A DNA stretch of 64,000 bases from JAHJDS01 sp964569795. Its GTDB lineage: Bacteria; Desulfobacterota; Desulfarculia; Desulfarculales; JAHJDS01. The translations under genes were made by a program, and so were the position numbers. A model generated the notes under the pieces. That model was not told the origin of the DNA. It did no database searches and saw only the letters and a program-made list of their open reading frames with translations. The first letter of the stretch is position 1. Each line of letters begins with the position of its first letter. The DNA lies in assembly GCA_964569795.1 (NCBI GenBank), contig CAZMVB010000007.1, positions 108,059 to 172,058 on the forward strand. Reading direction: 5' to 3'. Shown one piece after another: positions 8,075-16,554 of the stretch.

Positions 8075-10378
8075 ATGGATAAGAAGACCGGCGTTTACAT
8101 CTGCACCGGCTGCGGAATCGGTGATCTGCTCGACGTCGACGCCCTGGTCGAGGCGGCCGAGGAATCCAGCCCCGACGAGGTCAAGACCCACGCCGCCTTC
8201 TGCGGCGGCGAGGGTTTCGCCCAGATAACGGCGGACGTGGCCGACGGGACCAACACCATCGTCATCGCCGCCTGCAGCCCGAGGGCCTTTGCCGACAAGT
8301 TCAAGTTCGACGGCTGCATCGTCGAGCGGGCCAATCTGCGCGAGCACTGCGTTTACGTCCAGCCCACCGACGCCGAGATCGACGCCCTGGACGAGGACGA
8401 CGAGGAAAAGACCAAGCTCAAGGAGTCCCGGCAGGAACTGGCCGAGGACTACATCCGGATGTCCCTGACCCGGGTCGGCAAGACGACCCTGCCCGAGCCC
8501 TACGCCGGCGAGGAGGGGACCGAGTTCTCCAAGACGATCCTGGTCATCGGCGGCGGCGTGGCCGGGCTGACCTCGGCCCGGGACGCCTCGGCGGCCGGCT
8601 ACCCGGTGGTCCTGGTCGAGCAGGAGGCCGCCCTGGGCGGGTTCGCGGGGAAGATGCGGAAGCAGGCCCGCCTGCCCTACAAGGACCTCTACGACAAGGA
8701 CGTGGACGACCTGGTGGCCGCAGTTTCGGGCGACGCCAACATCAAGGTCCTGCTCGGTGCCAAGATCGACAAGATCGAGGGCGGCCCGGGGCTGTTCGAC
8801 GTCTCGATCTCGGCCGACGGTTCGAGCTCGACCGAGAAGATCGGCTCGATCGTCCTGGCCACCGGCTGGACGCCCTACGACGCCACCAAGCTGGCCGACC
8901 TGGGTTACGGCGCCAGTCCGGACGTGATCACCAACGTCCAGCTCGAGGAGATGGCCGGTCAGGGCAAGATCACCCGGCCCAGTGACGGCCAGCCGGTGAC
9001 CAAGGCGGCCTTCATCCAGTGCGCCGGCTCGCGTGACCCCCAGCACCTGCCGTACTGCTCCAGCGTCTGCTGCACCGTGTCGCTCAAGCAGGCCCTCTAC
9101 CTCAGGGAGGACAACCCCGAGGCCCAGGTGTACGTCATCTACAAGGACATGCGGACCCCGGGCCAGAGCGAGGACCTGTACCGCAAGGTCCAGCAGGACG
9201 GGGCGGTCTTCATCCGGGGTCAGGTCGAGAGCGTCGCCGCCGAGGGCGGCCAGTTGACCGTCGTCGCCCAGGACGAGCTCCTGGCCGAGTCGATCAGCCT
9301 GGACGAGCTGGACCTGGTGGTCCTGGCCACGGGCCTGGTGCCGACCACCAAGCCGACCCGGGCGATGATCGACAAGTTCCTCAAGGCCGAGGCCGAGGCG
9401 GCTGAGGGCGACGAGGCAAAGAAGGATGAGGAAAAGGCGGGTCCGGAACTGGCCGAGGACGCGGCCCTGGCCGGCGGGAACATCTTGAACCTTCAGTATC
9501 GCCAGGGACCGGGCCTGCCCCTGCTCAAGTACGGCTACCCCGACTCGCACTTCATCTGCTTCCCCTACGAGACCCGGCGGACGGGCATCTACGCCGCGGG
9601 CGCGGTCCGGCGGCCCATGGGCCTGACCGACGCCAAGGAGGACGCGGCCGGGGCGGCCTGCAAGGCGGTCCAGTGCACCGAGGCCACGGCCATCGGCCGG
9701 GCGGTCCATCCCCGGGCCTGGGACCTGTCCTTCCCCGAGTTCTTCATGCAGCGCTGCACCCAGTGCAAGCGGTGCACCGAGGAGTGTCCCTTCGGGGCGA
9801 TCAACGAGGACGAGAAGGCCAACCCCCTGCCCAACCCGACCCGGTGCCGCCGCTGCGGGGTGTGCATGGGCGCCTGTCCGGAACGGATCATCTCCTTCAA
9901 GAACTACTCGGTGGACATGATCGGGTCGATGATCAAGTCCATCGAGGTCCCCGACGAGGACGAGGAGAAACCCCGGGTCATCGCCCTGGTCTGCGAGAAC
10001 GACGCCTACCCGGCCCTGGACGCGGCCGGCCTCAAGGGCAGGCGCCTGTCGCCTTACGTCCGGGTGATCCCCCTGCGCTGCCTGGGGGGCCTGAACCTGG
10101 TCTGGATCGCCGACGCCCTGTCCAAGGGCATCGACGGCATCATTCTCCTGGGCTGCCGCCACGGCGACAACTACCAGTGCCACTTCATCAAGGGGTCGCT
10201 GTTGGCCGAGACCAGGCTGTCCAAGGTCTCCGAGACCCTGAACCGGCTGGCCCTGGAGAGCGAGCGGGTCCGCTTCCGCGAGGTGTCCATCGCCGACGCG
10301 GACAAGCTGCCCGAGATCATCAACGGCTTTGTGGATGATCTGGGCGAGTTCGATCCCAACCCGTACAAGGGTTTCTAG
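8075..10378 (+). CDS. qmoB: Quinone-interacting membrane-bound oxidoreductase complex subunit B (HdrA-MvhD-like)
   Basis: 767 residues. It begins with a CTGCG segment (Cys10, Cys13), with an HdrA-type FAD domain from about residue 155 (LVIGGGVAGLTSARDA). An acidic linker near 430-450 is followed by two ferredoxin-like [4Fe-4S] motifs at about 559-605 (CTQCKRCTEECP and CRRCGVCMGACP). The C-terminal MvhD/FrhD-type domain (about 635-760) contains LRCLGGLNLVWI and LLGCRHGDNYQCHF. This domain order matches QmoB, where the MvhD-like end is thought to take or pass electrons to partner subunits. It lies directly after qmoA. A 234-base gap with a stable hairpin separates it from hdrC. Confidence 0.95.
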   Translation: MDKKTGVYICTGCGIGDLLDVDALVEAAEESSPDEVKTHAAFCGGEGFAQITADVADGTNTIVIAACSPRAFADKFKFDGCIVERANLREHCVYVQPTDAEIDALDEDDEEKTKLKESRQELAEDYIRMSLTRVGKTTLPEPYAGEEGTEFSKTILVIGGGVAGLTSARDASAAGYPVVLVEQEAALGGFAGKMRKQARLPYKDLYDKDVDDLVAAVSGDANIKVLLGAKIDKIEGGPGLFDVSISADGSSSTEKIGSIVLATGWTPYDATKLADLGYGASPDVITNVQLEEMAGQGKITRPSDGQPVTKAAFIQCAGSRDPQHLPYCSSVCCTVSLKQALYLREDNPEAQVYVIYKDMRTPGQSEDLYRKVQQDGAVFIRGQVESVAAEGGQLTVVAQDELLAESISLDELDLVVLATGLVPTTKPTRAMIDKFLKAEAEAAEGDEAKKDEEKAGPELAEDAALAGGNILNLQYRQGPGLPLLKYGYPDSHFICFPYETRRTGIYAAGAVRRPMGLTDAKEDAAGAACKAVQCTEATAIGRAVHPRAWDLSFPEFFMQRCTQCKRCTEECPFGAINEDEKANPLPNPTRCRRCGVCMGACPERIISFKNYSVDMIGSMIKSIEVPDEDEEKPRVIALVCENDAYPALDAAGLKGRRLSPYVRVIPLRCLGGLNLVWIADALSKGIDGIILLGCRHGDNYQCHFIKGSLLAETRLSKVSETLNRLALESERVRFREVSIADADKLPEIINGFVDDLGEFDPNPYKGF

Positions 10379-10389
10379 GCGCGATCAGA

Positions 10390-10413
10390 CGGCCCGGCCG
10401 CCTGGTCGGGCCG
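10390..10413 (+). other. GC-rich stem-loop after qmoB
   Basis: CGGCCCG (10390-10396) pairs with CGGGCCG (10407-10413). There is no T-run behind it, so it is unlikely to terminate. It may protect the qmoAB message or tune the amount of hdrCB relative to qmoAB. The rest of the gap to 10612 shows no other clear signal. Confidence 0.4.
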
Positions 10414-10612
10414 CCGAAATATTACGGTTCCCGGGCCCGGGACGGCCCGGGGACCGGGGACGTCCCCGATCGGGGTCACCGGCTGGCCAGCCGCGGCGAC
10501 GGTATGGTATTCTCAGTCGTCCGGCGGCCGGTTCGACGGCCGGGGATCGTCCAGGGGGGTTCGGCCCGCCGCTGGCCGGAGGCCGCAGGGAACAACAAGC
10601 AACGAGAGTGCC

Positions 10613-11233
10613 ATGACCCTTCATAACAGCGCCGGTCCCGGGGAATCAGCCTCCCCGGCGACCTATAACCCGGCCTTCGCCAACGAGGTTTTCCGGAACG
10701 TGGACTCGGGCGAAGAGATCAAGATGTGCATGCAGTGCGGCGTCTGCGCCGCCTCCTGCCCCTTGTCCCTGGTGATGGACTATTCGCCCCGCAAGATCTT
10801 CACCCTGATCCGGGCCGGACGCCGGGAGGAGGTCCTGTCCAGCCGGGCCATTCTGCTGTGCACCTCGTGTTACGCCTGCAAGGTCCGCTGTCCCCGGAAG
10901 GTGCCGGTGGTGGACGTGATGCACGGCCTGGCCCGCTACGCCATCGTCCTGGGCTACGCCTCCCGGCCCCTGACCCAGAGCTTCGGCACCCACTTCTGGG
11001 GCAGCATCTACAAGGTCGGCCGGATCGACGAGAAGGAGGTCTCGCGCAAGTACTTCTTCCGCGACGGCCCGATCAAGGCGGCCAAGTACGGCCTGGAGAT
11101 GGCCGACATCGGTCTCAAGCTGATGACCCGGCGGCGGATGAAACTCCTGCCCGAGCGTCCGATTCGAGGCATCGTCGATCTGCGGAAAATGCTCGATACG
11201 GCCGCGGAAAAGGGGAAGGGGAGGGCCGACTGA
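10613..11233 (+). CDS. hdrC: HdrC-like iron-sulfur protein replacing the N-terminal half of QmoC
   Basis: 206 residues with two complete [4Fe-4S] sets: Cys39, 42, 45, 49 (CMQCGVCAASCP) and Cys83, 86, 89, 93 (CTSCYACKVRCP). This is the arrangement of heterodisulfide reductase subunit C and of the front half of QmoC. In QmoC the Fe-S part is fused to a membrane cytochrome-b-like domain. Here the protein ends without any membrane helix and the stop overlaps the start of an HdrB gene (TGATG). It likely relays electrons between QmoAB and HdrB in the cytoplasm. The same replacement of qmoC by hdrBC is known in Gram-positive sulfate reducers. Confidence 0.9.
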   Translation: MTLHNSAGPGESASPATYNPAFANEVFRNVDSGEEIKMCMQCGVCAASCPLSLVMDYSPRKIFTLIRAGRREEVLSSRAILLCTSCYACKVRCPRKVPVVDVMHGLARYAIVLGYASRPLTQSFGTHFWGSIYKVGRIDEKEVSRKYFFRDGPIKAAKYGLEMADIGLKLMTRRRMKLLPERPIRGIVDLRKMLDTAAEKGKGRAD

Positions 11234-12117
11234 TGGACTACTTCATGTATGCCGGCTGTTCGCTGGAGGGTCCCAACAGCGGGTCCCATTACCTGGTGTC
11301 CCTCGAAGCCTGCGCCGAGCCGCTGGGAATCGAGTTTCACGACCTGGAGGACTGGAGCTGCTGCGGGGCCTCGATCTCCTACGTCGGGGGCAACGAGCTT
11401 TCGGTCAAGGTCCTGGCCGCCCGGAACCTGGCCCTGGCCCAGGCCGAGGGGGGGTATGACATCGTCGCCCCGTGCAGTTCGTGCTACATCGTCCTGAACA
11501 AGATCGGCCACGAGTTGGACGAGGACCCCGACCTCCGAGCCCGGGTCAACGAGATCCTGGCCCAGGGGGGTCTGGAGTACAAGGGCGGCATCCGGACCCG
11601 GCACGTCCTGGACGTGCTCTACCACGACGTCGGTCCGGACAAGATCGCCGCGGCCGTGACCAAGCCGCTCCAGGGGATGAAGGTCGCCGGGTACGTCGGC
11701 TGCCAGACGGTCAGGCCTTACGGGGAATACGACTCGACCGAGCGGCCGGTGATCATGGACCGGCTGATCAGGGCCCTGGGGGCCGAGGCGGTGGATTTTC
11801 CGCGGCGGACCCGCTGCTGCGGCTCGGGCATCTTCCTGACCGAGATGGAACTCTGCTCCTCCCTGGTCAAGGACATCCTCAAGGACGCGGTGGACCGGGA
11901 GGCCAAGCTGATCGCCACGTCCTGTCCCATGTGCCAGATGAACCTCGAGGTCTATCAGTCGCGGATCAACAAGCTGCACGGCACCAGCTTCAACGTGCCG
12001 GTGGTGTTCATCACCCAGCTCATGGCCGCCGCCTTCGGCCTGAACCTCAAAAAGGCCGCCGCCCTGAACCGCAATCTGGGCACGGCCCGGAAGCTGGTGG
12101 CCGAGGCCGTGGCCTGA
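11233..12117 (+). CDS. hdrB: HdrB-like protein with two CCG domains
   Basis: 294 residues. It carries both cysteine-rich CCG motifs of heterodisulfide reductase subunit B. The first is Cys9, then CCG at 43-45, then CSSC at 81-84. The second has VGCQT, RCCGSG and SCPMC in the C-terminal half. Such motifs hold the non-cubane [4Fe-4S] clusters that act on thiols or disulfides. I start it at 11233, where the ATG overlaps the hdrC stop. An open frame continues upstream inside hdrC but is only the shadow of that gene. With HdrC it takes the place of the missing QmoC. Its electron partner (quinone through another protein, or a thiol/disulfide) cannot be read from sequence. Confidence 0.9.
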   Translation: MDYFMYAGCSLEGPNSGSHYLVSLEACAEPLGIEFHDLEDWSCCGASISYVGGNELSVKVLAARNLALAQAEGGYDIVAPCSSCYIVLNKIGHELDEDPDLRARVNEILAQGGLEYKGGIRTRHVLDVLYHDVGPDKIAAAVTKPLQGMKVAGYVGCQTVRPYGEYDSTERPVIMDRLIRALGAEAVDFPRRTRCCGSGIFLTEMELCSSLVKDILKDAVDREAKLIATSCPMCQMNLEVYQSRINKLHGTSFNVPVVFITQLMAAAFGLNLKKAAALNRNLGTARKLVAEAVA

Positions 12118-12221
12118 TAGGGCCCGGGGCGGAAAAGATTTTAAATGGCCTGAAGTCCGCGGGCCCCCGACGGTCAGGGCGGGCTTGGGCCGGGAGGTTT
12201 TTCAACCACTTTACGGCTGCC
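12118..12221. other. Intergenic start of the 493-base gap after hdrB
   Basis: The gap 12118-12610 holds no convincing gene. Its content is an inverted-repeat element at 12222-12452 and a hairpin terminator at 12482-12512 (both listed separately). Nothing recognisable is seen in this first part or in 12513-12610, apart from the leader of the next small gene. Confidence 0.4.
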
Positions 12222-12452
12222 ACAGTTCGTGGGGCTGACTTGCGTGTTGTTTCCTGATCCGGCTTTCTGATGCGGAGGTCGGGCCCTCTCGGGGGCGCGA
12301 TCGTCACCTGAATCTACAGCGATGAAACCGCGGAGAAACGGGACCTGATAACCGAAGTTGACCCGGAAGCTGTTCTCCGGCCGGCCGCTCATTCCGCCGC
12401 GTCCGGCCGCCACCCGCGCAGTATCCTGAGGTGGGACAGCCCCACGAACTGT
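12222..12452. repeat. MITE-like element with perfect 16-base terminal inverted repeats
   Basis: ACAGTTCGTGGGGCTG at 12222-12237 is matched exactly in reverse complement by CAGCCCCACGAACTGT at 12437-12452. The interior of about 200 bases has no convincing gene. A 16-base perfect inverted pair at this distance is not expected by chance. It suggests a small non-autonomous transposable element or the remains of an insertion sequence. No target duplication is obvious. Confidence 0.5.
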
Positions 12453-12481
12453 CAGCATCTTAGCCCATACCCGCCGCCGGG

Positions 12482-12512
12482 CCCCGGCCGAGTTCGGTCC
12501 GGGGTCTTCTTT
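12482..12512 (+). terminator. Probable terminator of the qmoAB-hdrCB unit
   Basis: CCCCGG and CCGGGG form a hairpin, with additional inner pairs, followed by TCTTCTTT. It lies about 365 bases after hdrB, beyond the inverted-repeat element. Confidence 0.5.
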
Positions 12513-12610
12513 GTGGCAGCCTTGACCCGTCGGCCCGTCGGCCTTAAGTTGAAGGTAAGGCCGACCGGTCAGGGGACCGCCGGCGCCGTTAACTCGCGAG
12601 CCCCGAGGCG

Positions 12611-12883
12611 ATGATGACCGATATCGACGAGAGCATTTGCCCCCACTGCGGACAGAAGATGAAGCGGTGGGACCCCGGGCCCGAGTCGTCCTGGGGCGTC
12701 CCCTTTCTGTGGGTCTGTTTCAACGACGACTGCCCCTACTACGTCCGGGGCTGGGATCACATGATGACCACCCAGCAGATCAAGGCCTCCTACCGCCACC
12801 GCCTGATCCCCGGCACCAAGGACGCCGGTCCCCTGGCCGTGTGGTCGCCCTATGCCCTGCGGGACGGGATAATCGAGGACTAG
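12611..12883 (+). CDS. Small zinc-ribbon protein
   Basis: 90 residues. An N-terminal CPHCG (residues 10-14) and a later CFNDDCPYY form a four-cysteine zinc ribbon reminiscent of Ogr/Delta-type zinc fingers. The C-terminal half is conserved-looking but featureless (RHRLIPGTKDAGPLAVWSPY). There is no signal or membrane segment. The start is one of two adjacent ATGs at 12611/12614. A copy of the repeat CCCGGATTATTCATGAG begins right at its end. Probably a nucleic-acid-binding or metal-binding accessory protein; no firm function. Confidence 0.65.
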   Translation: MMTDIDESICPHCGQKMKRWDPGPESSWGVPFLWVCFNDDCPYYVRGWDHMMTTQQIKASYRHRLIPGTKDAGPLAVWSPYALRDGIIED

Positions 12884-12900
12884 CCCGGATTATTCATGAG
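12884..12900 (+). repeat. Copy 1 of the CCCGGATTATTCATGAG repeat
   Basis: Exact 17-base match to the left arm of the inverted pair at 41072-41088, and one mismatch from the copy at 39637-39653. It is a single arm here, beginning one base after a gene's stop codon. Confidence 0.7.
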
Positions 12901-12937
12901 GGCTCGGACCGGACCCTGTCTGAATCAGGGGGCCCGA

Positions 12938-13435
12938 CTAACGGCCGCAGGCGGCCCCGGCCAGGGCCTGATAGGCGGCCAGGATGCGGGCCTCTTTTCG
13001 GCGGCGGGACTGGTCGAGCCTCCAGGGAGGCACGGCGGCCAGTCGGGCCGCCAGTTGGTCGCGGTCCGGCAGGTTTTCCCGGCGGGACCCGATCACCCGG
13101 CCGGTCAGGCTGTCCACGATCTCGACCTGGTCGCCGTTGGTGACCACGGTCAGGGGGATGACGGTCTCGGCCAGGAGACGGGCGGCGGCCGTGGCCGCCC
13201 GGGACAGGTTCGAGATCCAGCCCGGGGCGCAGACCACGATCGCCGCCGGCCGGCCGTCGAGGGTGATCAAAAAGTCGATGATGAACGGCGGCCCCTCGTA
13301 TTCGGGCTGGTCCGGGGCGAGCCCGACGTGGGTCGTCAGGTCCGACTGGTGGAAGCCCTTGTTCTCGAGCAGAAACCGGCGGAAGGCCGCAAAGGTCTCG
13401 GCGGTCCCGCAGCGGGTGGGCTGAAAGGTATTCAT
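12938..13435 (-). CDS. HsdR N-terminal-like nuclease-fold protein
   Basis: 165 residues. The central part (FIIDFLITLDGRPAAIVVCAPGWIS, read across residues 50-75) and the following LAETVIPLTVVTNGDQVEIVD match the small stand-alone proteins that carry the type I restriction enzyme R N-terminal fold (HSDR_N_2). These have a PD-(D/E)XK-like core and are widespread in Desulfobacterota. No helicase or specificity genes are nearby, so restriction is unlikely. A role in nucleic-acid handling is only a guess. Transcribed against its neighbours; the ATG is 89 bases from the divergent SEC-C gene. Confidence 0.55.
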   Translation of the reverse strand: MNTFQPTRCGTAETFAAFRRFLLENKGFHQSDLTTHVGLAPDQPEYEGPPFIIDFLITLDGRPAAIVVCAPGWISNLSRAATAAARLLAETVIPLTVVTNGDQVEIVDSLTGRVIGSRRENLPDRDQLAARLAAVPPWRLDQSRRRKEARILAAYQALAGAACGR

Positions 13436-13524
13436 GATTATCTCAATTCGGGTGGCGAATTTAAGTTTAACATGGTTGATGGCTTAATTCAGGCCGTAAG
13501 TAGCGGGGCGGCTTTGGGAGCGAC

Positions 13525-14286
13525 ATGAAACTGAACGTCGGTCGGAATGATCCCTGCCCCTGCGGCAGCGGCAAGAAATTCAAGAACTGCCACCTGGGGC
13601 TGGAGGTGGAGCTGCTGCTGCGGCGGGACGAGCCCCTGTCCCCGGCCGCCGCCCACCTGATCTGCGCCCTGCCCGGGGTGACCTACGGCCGTTCGGCCGA
13701 GATGGCGGCCGCCTTCCAGACCGGGGGTGTCCGGCTCAAGTTTGTGGACCTGGCGGCCTATCACCGGCTGGGCCTGGGCGGCGCGGGCCGCGAGGCCCCG
13801 AAAAGCGGCGACAGCGCCGGGGTGTTCATCAATCCGATCAAGACCAGGGGCGTGGACCCGGATCAGCTCTACCTGGCCGTCAGCCGCCACGTCAGCGACT
13901 CGACCCTGATCCACCAGTTGGCCCACGTCCTCCATTATCTGAACGACGAGCCGCCCGGGCCGGACCTGACCGGACGCCTGGCCCTGGAGACCGGCATCCC
14001 GGTCGAGCAACTGGAGCACACCGCCCAGTACGCCCGCTGGCTGGACGAGTTGCGGAAAAAATTCGCGGTCGAGCCCGACGCCGAGGACGCCATTGTCCTG
14101 TATTTGTATGAGCGGGATCTGCTCCTGAACGACGACTCGATCGCCGCGGACAACCGGACCGAAATGCTGGTCGGCGCCGAGCGGATGATGCGCCACCTGC
14201 GCACCCACACCGCCGAGATCGACGACCTGATCAAATCCCGGCCGGGCTACATCGGTCCGGCCGATGGCCGAAGCGACGAGGGCTGA
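13525..14286 (+). CDS. SEC-C motif protein
   Basis: 253 residues. It opens with a SEC-C zinc motif (RNDPCPCGSGKKFKNCH, residues 6-22), the metal-binding end also found in SecA. The rest is an unfamiliar alpha-helical domain containing HQLAHVLHYL near residue 131. It resembles deltaproteobacterial SEC-C proteins of unknown function. The stop comes 35 bases before the phosphoribosyltransferase gene, so the two may be co-transcribed. Confidence 0.7.
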   Translation: MKLNVGRNDPCPCGSGKKFKNCHLGLEVELLLRRDEPLSPAAAHLICALPGVTYGRSAEMAAAFQTGGVRLKFVDLAAYHRLGLGGAGREAPKSGDSAGVFINPIKTRGVDPDQLYLAVSRHVSDSTLIHQLAHVLHYLNDEPPGPDLTGRLALETGIPVEQLEHTAQYARWLDELRKKFAVEPDAEDAIVLYLYERDLLLNDDSIAADNRTEMLVGAERMMRHLRTHTAEIDDLIKSRPGYIGPADGRSDEG

Positions 14287-14321
14287 CGGTCCGGGTAGAT
14301 CAGGGCCGCGGGGGAGGGACG

Positions 14322-14960
14322 ATGATGGCGGCCGCGTACCAGGACCGGGACGACGCCGGCCGCCGGTTGGCCGTGGCCCTGGCGGCCTACGCCGGACCCG
14401 GGACCGTGGTCCTGGCCATTCCCAACGGCGGGGTGGCCGTGGCCGTGCCCATCGCCCGCGCCCTGGACTGCCCCCTCCATCTGATGGTCGTCCGCAAGAT
14501 TTTATTTCCTCACACCACCGAGGCCGGTTTCGGGGCGGTAAGCTCCGACGGGACCACGGTCATCGATCAGGCCCTGGCCGGCAGGGCGGGGCTTTCAACG
14601 GCCCAGATCGAGACCCAGCGGCAACAAGCCCTCGAGAGCGTCAAGGCCCGCCTGGCCCGCTACGGCGCCCGGGCCGAGCCGCCGCCCCTGGCCGGCCGGA
14701 CCGTGATCCTGGTGGACGACGGCCTGGCCTCGGGCTCGACCATGGAGGCCGCGGTCAGGATCGCCCGGAGCCGGGCGCCGCAGCGGATCGTCGTCGCCGC
14801 GCCCACCGCCTCGGCCCGGGCCATGGCCCGGCTCGAACCGCTGGTTGATGATCTGATTTGCCCCCACGTGGGGACCGGTCCGGTCTTTGCCGTGGCCAAC
14901 GCCTTTGCCCGCTGGTACGACGTCAGCGACGACGAGGTGGAAAGGCTGCTGGAGGGCTAA
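14322..14960 (+). CDS. Phosphoribosyltransferase-family protein
   Basis: 212 residues with the PRPP-binding signature of type I phosphoribosyltransferases (VILVDDGLASGSTMEAAV, residues 127-144) and an N-terminal IPNGGVAVAVPIA loop. This subtype, with two adjacent possible ATG starts (14322, 14325), is common in bacteria. It is usually annotated only as phosphoribosyltransferase because the base substrate is unknown. The last bases overlap the end of the convergent YkgJ-type gene by four. Confidence 0.8.
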   Translation: MMAAAYQDRDDAGRRLAVALAAYAGPGTVVLAIPNGGVAVAVPIARALDCPLHLMVVRKILFPHTTEAGFGAVSSDGTTVIDQALAGRAGLSTAQIETQRQQALESVKARLARYGARAEPPPLAGRTVILVDDGLASGSTMEAAVRIARSRAPQRIVVAAPTASARAMARLEPLVDDLICPHVGTGPVFAVANAFARWYDVSDDEVERLLEG

Positions 14961-15739
14961 ACTGACCTGGGTTTCAGGGTCGGGTCCCCGAACAGGGCGA
15001 ACCGGAGCCACTTCATGCCCAGTTCCAGCAGGGCCTCGTCGGTCTCGCGGGCGGCCTCGATTTCCGCCGGGTCCAGATCAAAGGCCTCCCGGAACCGGGT
15101 GTTGAACACGAACTGACGGAAGCGGTCCAGGTTGTAGGACACCAGGTTGAACATCTGGATCTTGCGGAAGGCCTCCTCGTCGCTGACCGGCGCGGCCTTG
15201 AGGTCCTGGCGGGTGATGATCTCCATCCACTGATCGTTGTGGCGGTGATGGTCGTCCAGGCCCTGGTCGGCCATCCATTCCGGGGCGGTCCAGGTCGGTC
15301 CGGCCTCGAAACCCCGGCAGTGATCCTCCCTCACCAGGAAGAACATCTCCCGGGCCCGCCCACCGGCCTCTCCCGCGGCCGAGCCCCGGCCCAGGGGATA
15401 GAGCCGGCAGGCCCCGGGCCGGTCGGGATATACTTGGCAGCCGGCGGCGCTCACAAAGGGGCAGCGGCCGCCGGCGGCCATGGCCAGTTTGCGGCGGGGG
15501 AAGTCGCGCGGCCGGCCCGGATCGAGGCGGGTGCATTGTTCCAGAAAGTCGCCGGTGGGCAGCCCCAGGTTCCGGCTCAGCCGGAGGATGTCGTACGGGG
15601 TCAGGGTCAGGTCCAGCTTCTGGCAGCACTCGGTGAAGCAGGGCACCCCGGGGTGGCAGGCAAAGGTGAACCGCTTTTCCCCCAGGGGCTCGAACCGGGT
15701 TGACGGCCGATCCGCGGGGCTACTTGCCATCCGGTTCAC
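14957..15739 (-). CDS. YkgJ-family cysteine-cluster protein (copy 1 of tandem pair)
   Basis: 260 residues. The conserved YkgJ Cys pattern is visible: CHPGVPCFTECC (residues 29-40), then CPFVSAAGCQVYPDRPGACR around 93-112. These are likely ligands of a zinc or Fe-S cluster. The C-terminal half is helical and shares line-by-line similarity with the next gene upstream (both end WLRFALFGDPTLK or WIKFGLFGEPTLK). It overlaps that paralogue by 20 bases, unless translation starts at the internal Met4 (15730). Exact function unknown in the family. Confidence 0.8.
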   Translation of the reverse strand: MNRMASSPADRPSTRFEPLGEKRFTFACHPGVPCFTECCQKLDLTLTPYDILRLSRNLGLPTGDFLEQCTRLDPGRPRDFPRRKLAMAAGGRCPFVSAAGCQVYPDRPGACRLYPLGRGSAAGEAGGRAREMFFLVREDHCRGFEAGPTWTAPEWMADQGLDDHHRHNDQWMEIITRQDLKAAPVSDEEAFRKIQMFNLVSYNLDRFRQFVFNTRFREAFDLDPAEIEAARETDEALLELGMKWLRFALFGDPTLKPRSV

Positions 15740-16499
15740 TCTGGGCCTGGTGCTGGGCCACGATCTCGGGGCGGATCTTCAAGGTCGGCTCGCCGAACAG
15801 GCCGAACTTGATCCAGTCCAGGCCCAGCTTCAGCAGATCGACCTCGTAGCGAAGGGCCTTGAAGATGGTCTCCTCGGGGACGTCGAATTTTTGCAGAAAC
15901 GAACTCTGAAACACGAAGTCCTTGAACCGGTCCAGGTCATAGGTGGCCATGAAGATCATTTCCCTGACGGCCGGGTTGTCCACGTCCAACTGGGCCAGCT
16001 CGGGGTGGGCGGCCACCTCGCCGTAGAGCAGGTGAACGTCCTGGTACTCGGCGGCGCCCTGGTCCACCAGCCAGCGGTGGATGCGCTCGGTGCGGTGGGA
16101 CAGCAGGCCGGGGCAGCGCTCGGGCCCGCAGACATAGGTGAACTGACCCGATTCCTCGAGGTTCAGGGGGAACAGCCGGCAGGACCAGGGGCGGTGCTCG
16201 TAAACCGTGCACCCGGTGTCGCGATCGAGGAAGGGGCAGTACTGGTCGTCCTCGTTCATCCGGAGGGTCACCAGGGGGAGGACCCCGCCCTCCTTGGACA
16301 GCCGGTGGGTGTACTGGTCCAGGAACTCGGCCGAGTTCAGCTTCAGGGCGTGCCGGAGGCGGATGACGTCATAGGGGGCCAGGAAGATGTTCACGTCCCG
16401 GCAGCAGGAGGTGAAGCAATCCAGGCCGGGGTGGCACTCGAAATTGAAGGTATCCTCGAGGTCCATGACCCGCTCGGGATCGAAATTTTGATCGGTCAT
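15720..16499 (-). CDS. YkgJ-family cysteine-cluster protein (copy 2 of tandem pair)
   Basis: 259 residues from the ATG at 16499; an upstream extension is open but has no ribosome site. It has the same Cys layout as its neighbour: CHPGLDCFTSCC, CPFLDRDTGCTVYEHRPWSC, and an additional CGPERCPG. The pair clearly arose by tandem duplication and is transcribed as one unit from a likely promoter at 16555-16583. As for other YkgJ-type proteins the activity is unknown. The invariant cysteines argue for a bound metal or Fe-S cluster. Confidence 0.8.
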   Translation of the reverse strand: MTDQNFDPERVMDLEDTFNFECHPGLDCFTSCCRDVNIFLAPYDVIRLRHALKLNSAEFLDQYTHRLSKEGGVLPLVTLRMNEDDQYCPFLDRDTGCTVYEHRPWSCRLFPLNLEESGQFTYVCGPERCPGLLSHRTERIHRWLVDQGAAEYQDVHLLYGEVAAHPELAQLDVDNPAVREMIFMATYDLDRFKDFVFQSSFLQKFDVPEETIFKALRYEVDLLKLGLDWIKFGLFGEPTLKIRPEIVAQHQAQSEPDGK

Positions 16500-16554
16500 T
16501 GATGCTCCGTGGCGAATGTGGGCGGCCGGCGGGCCGGTAATGATCAAATTATTT

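Noticed and set aside
6803..10183. 1126-codon open frame opposite qmoA and qmoB
   Set aside because: Same antisense effect. No ribosome site or known domain, and it covers two certain genes.
10726..11232. N-terminal extension of HdrB into hdrC
   Set aside because: The extension is only hdrC read in another frame. The ATG at 11233 overlaps the hdrC stop and gives the normal HdrB start with Cys9.
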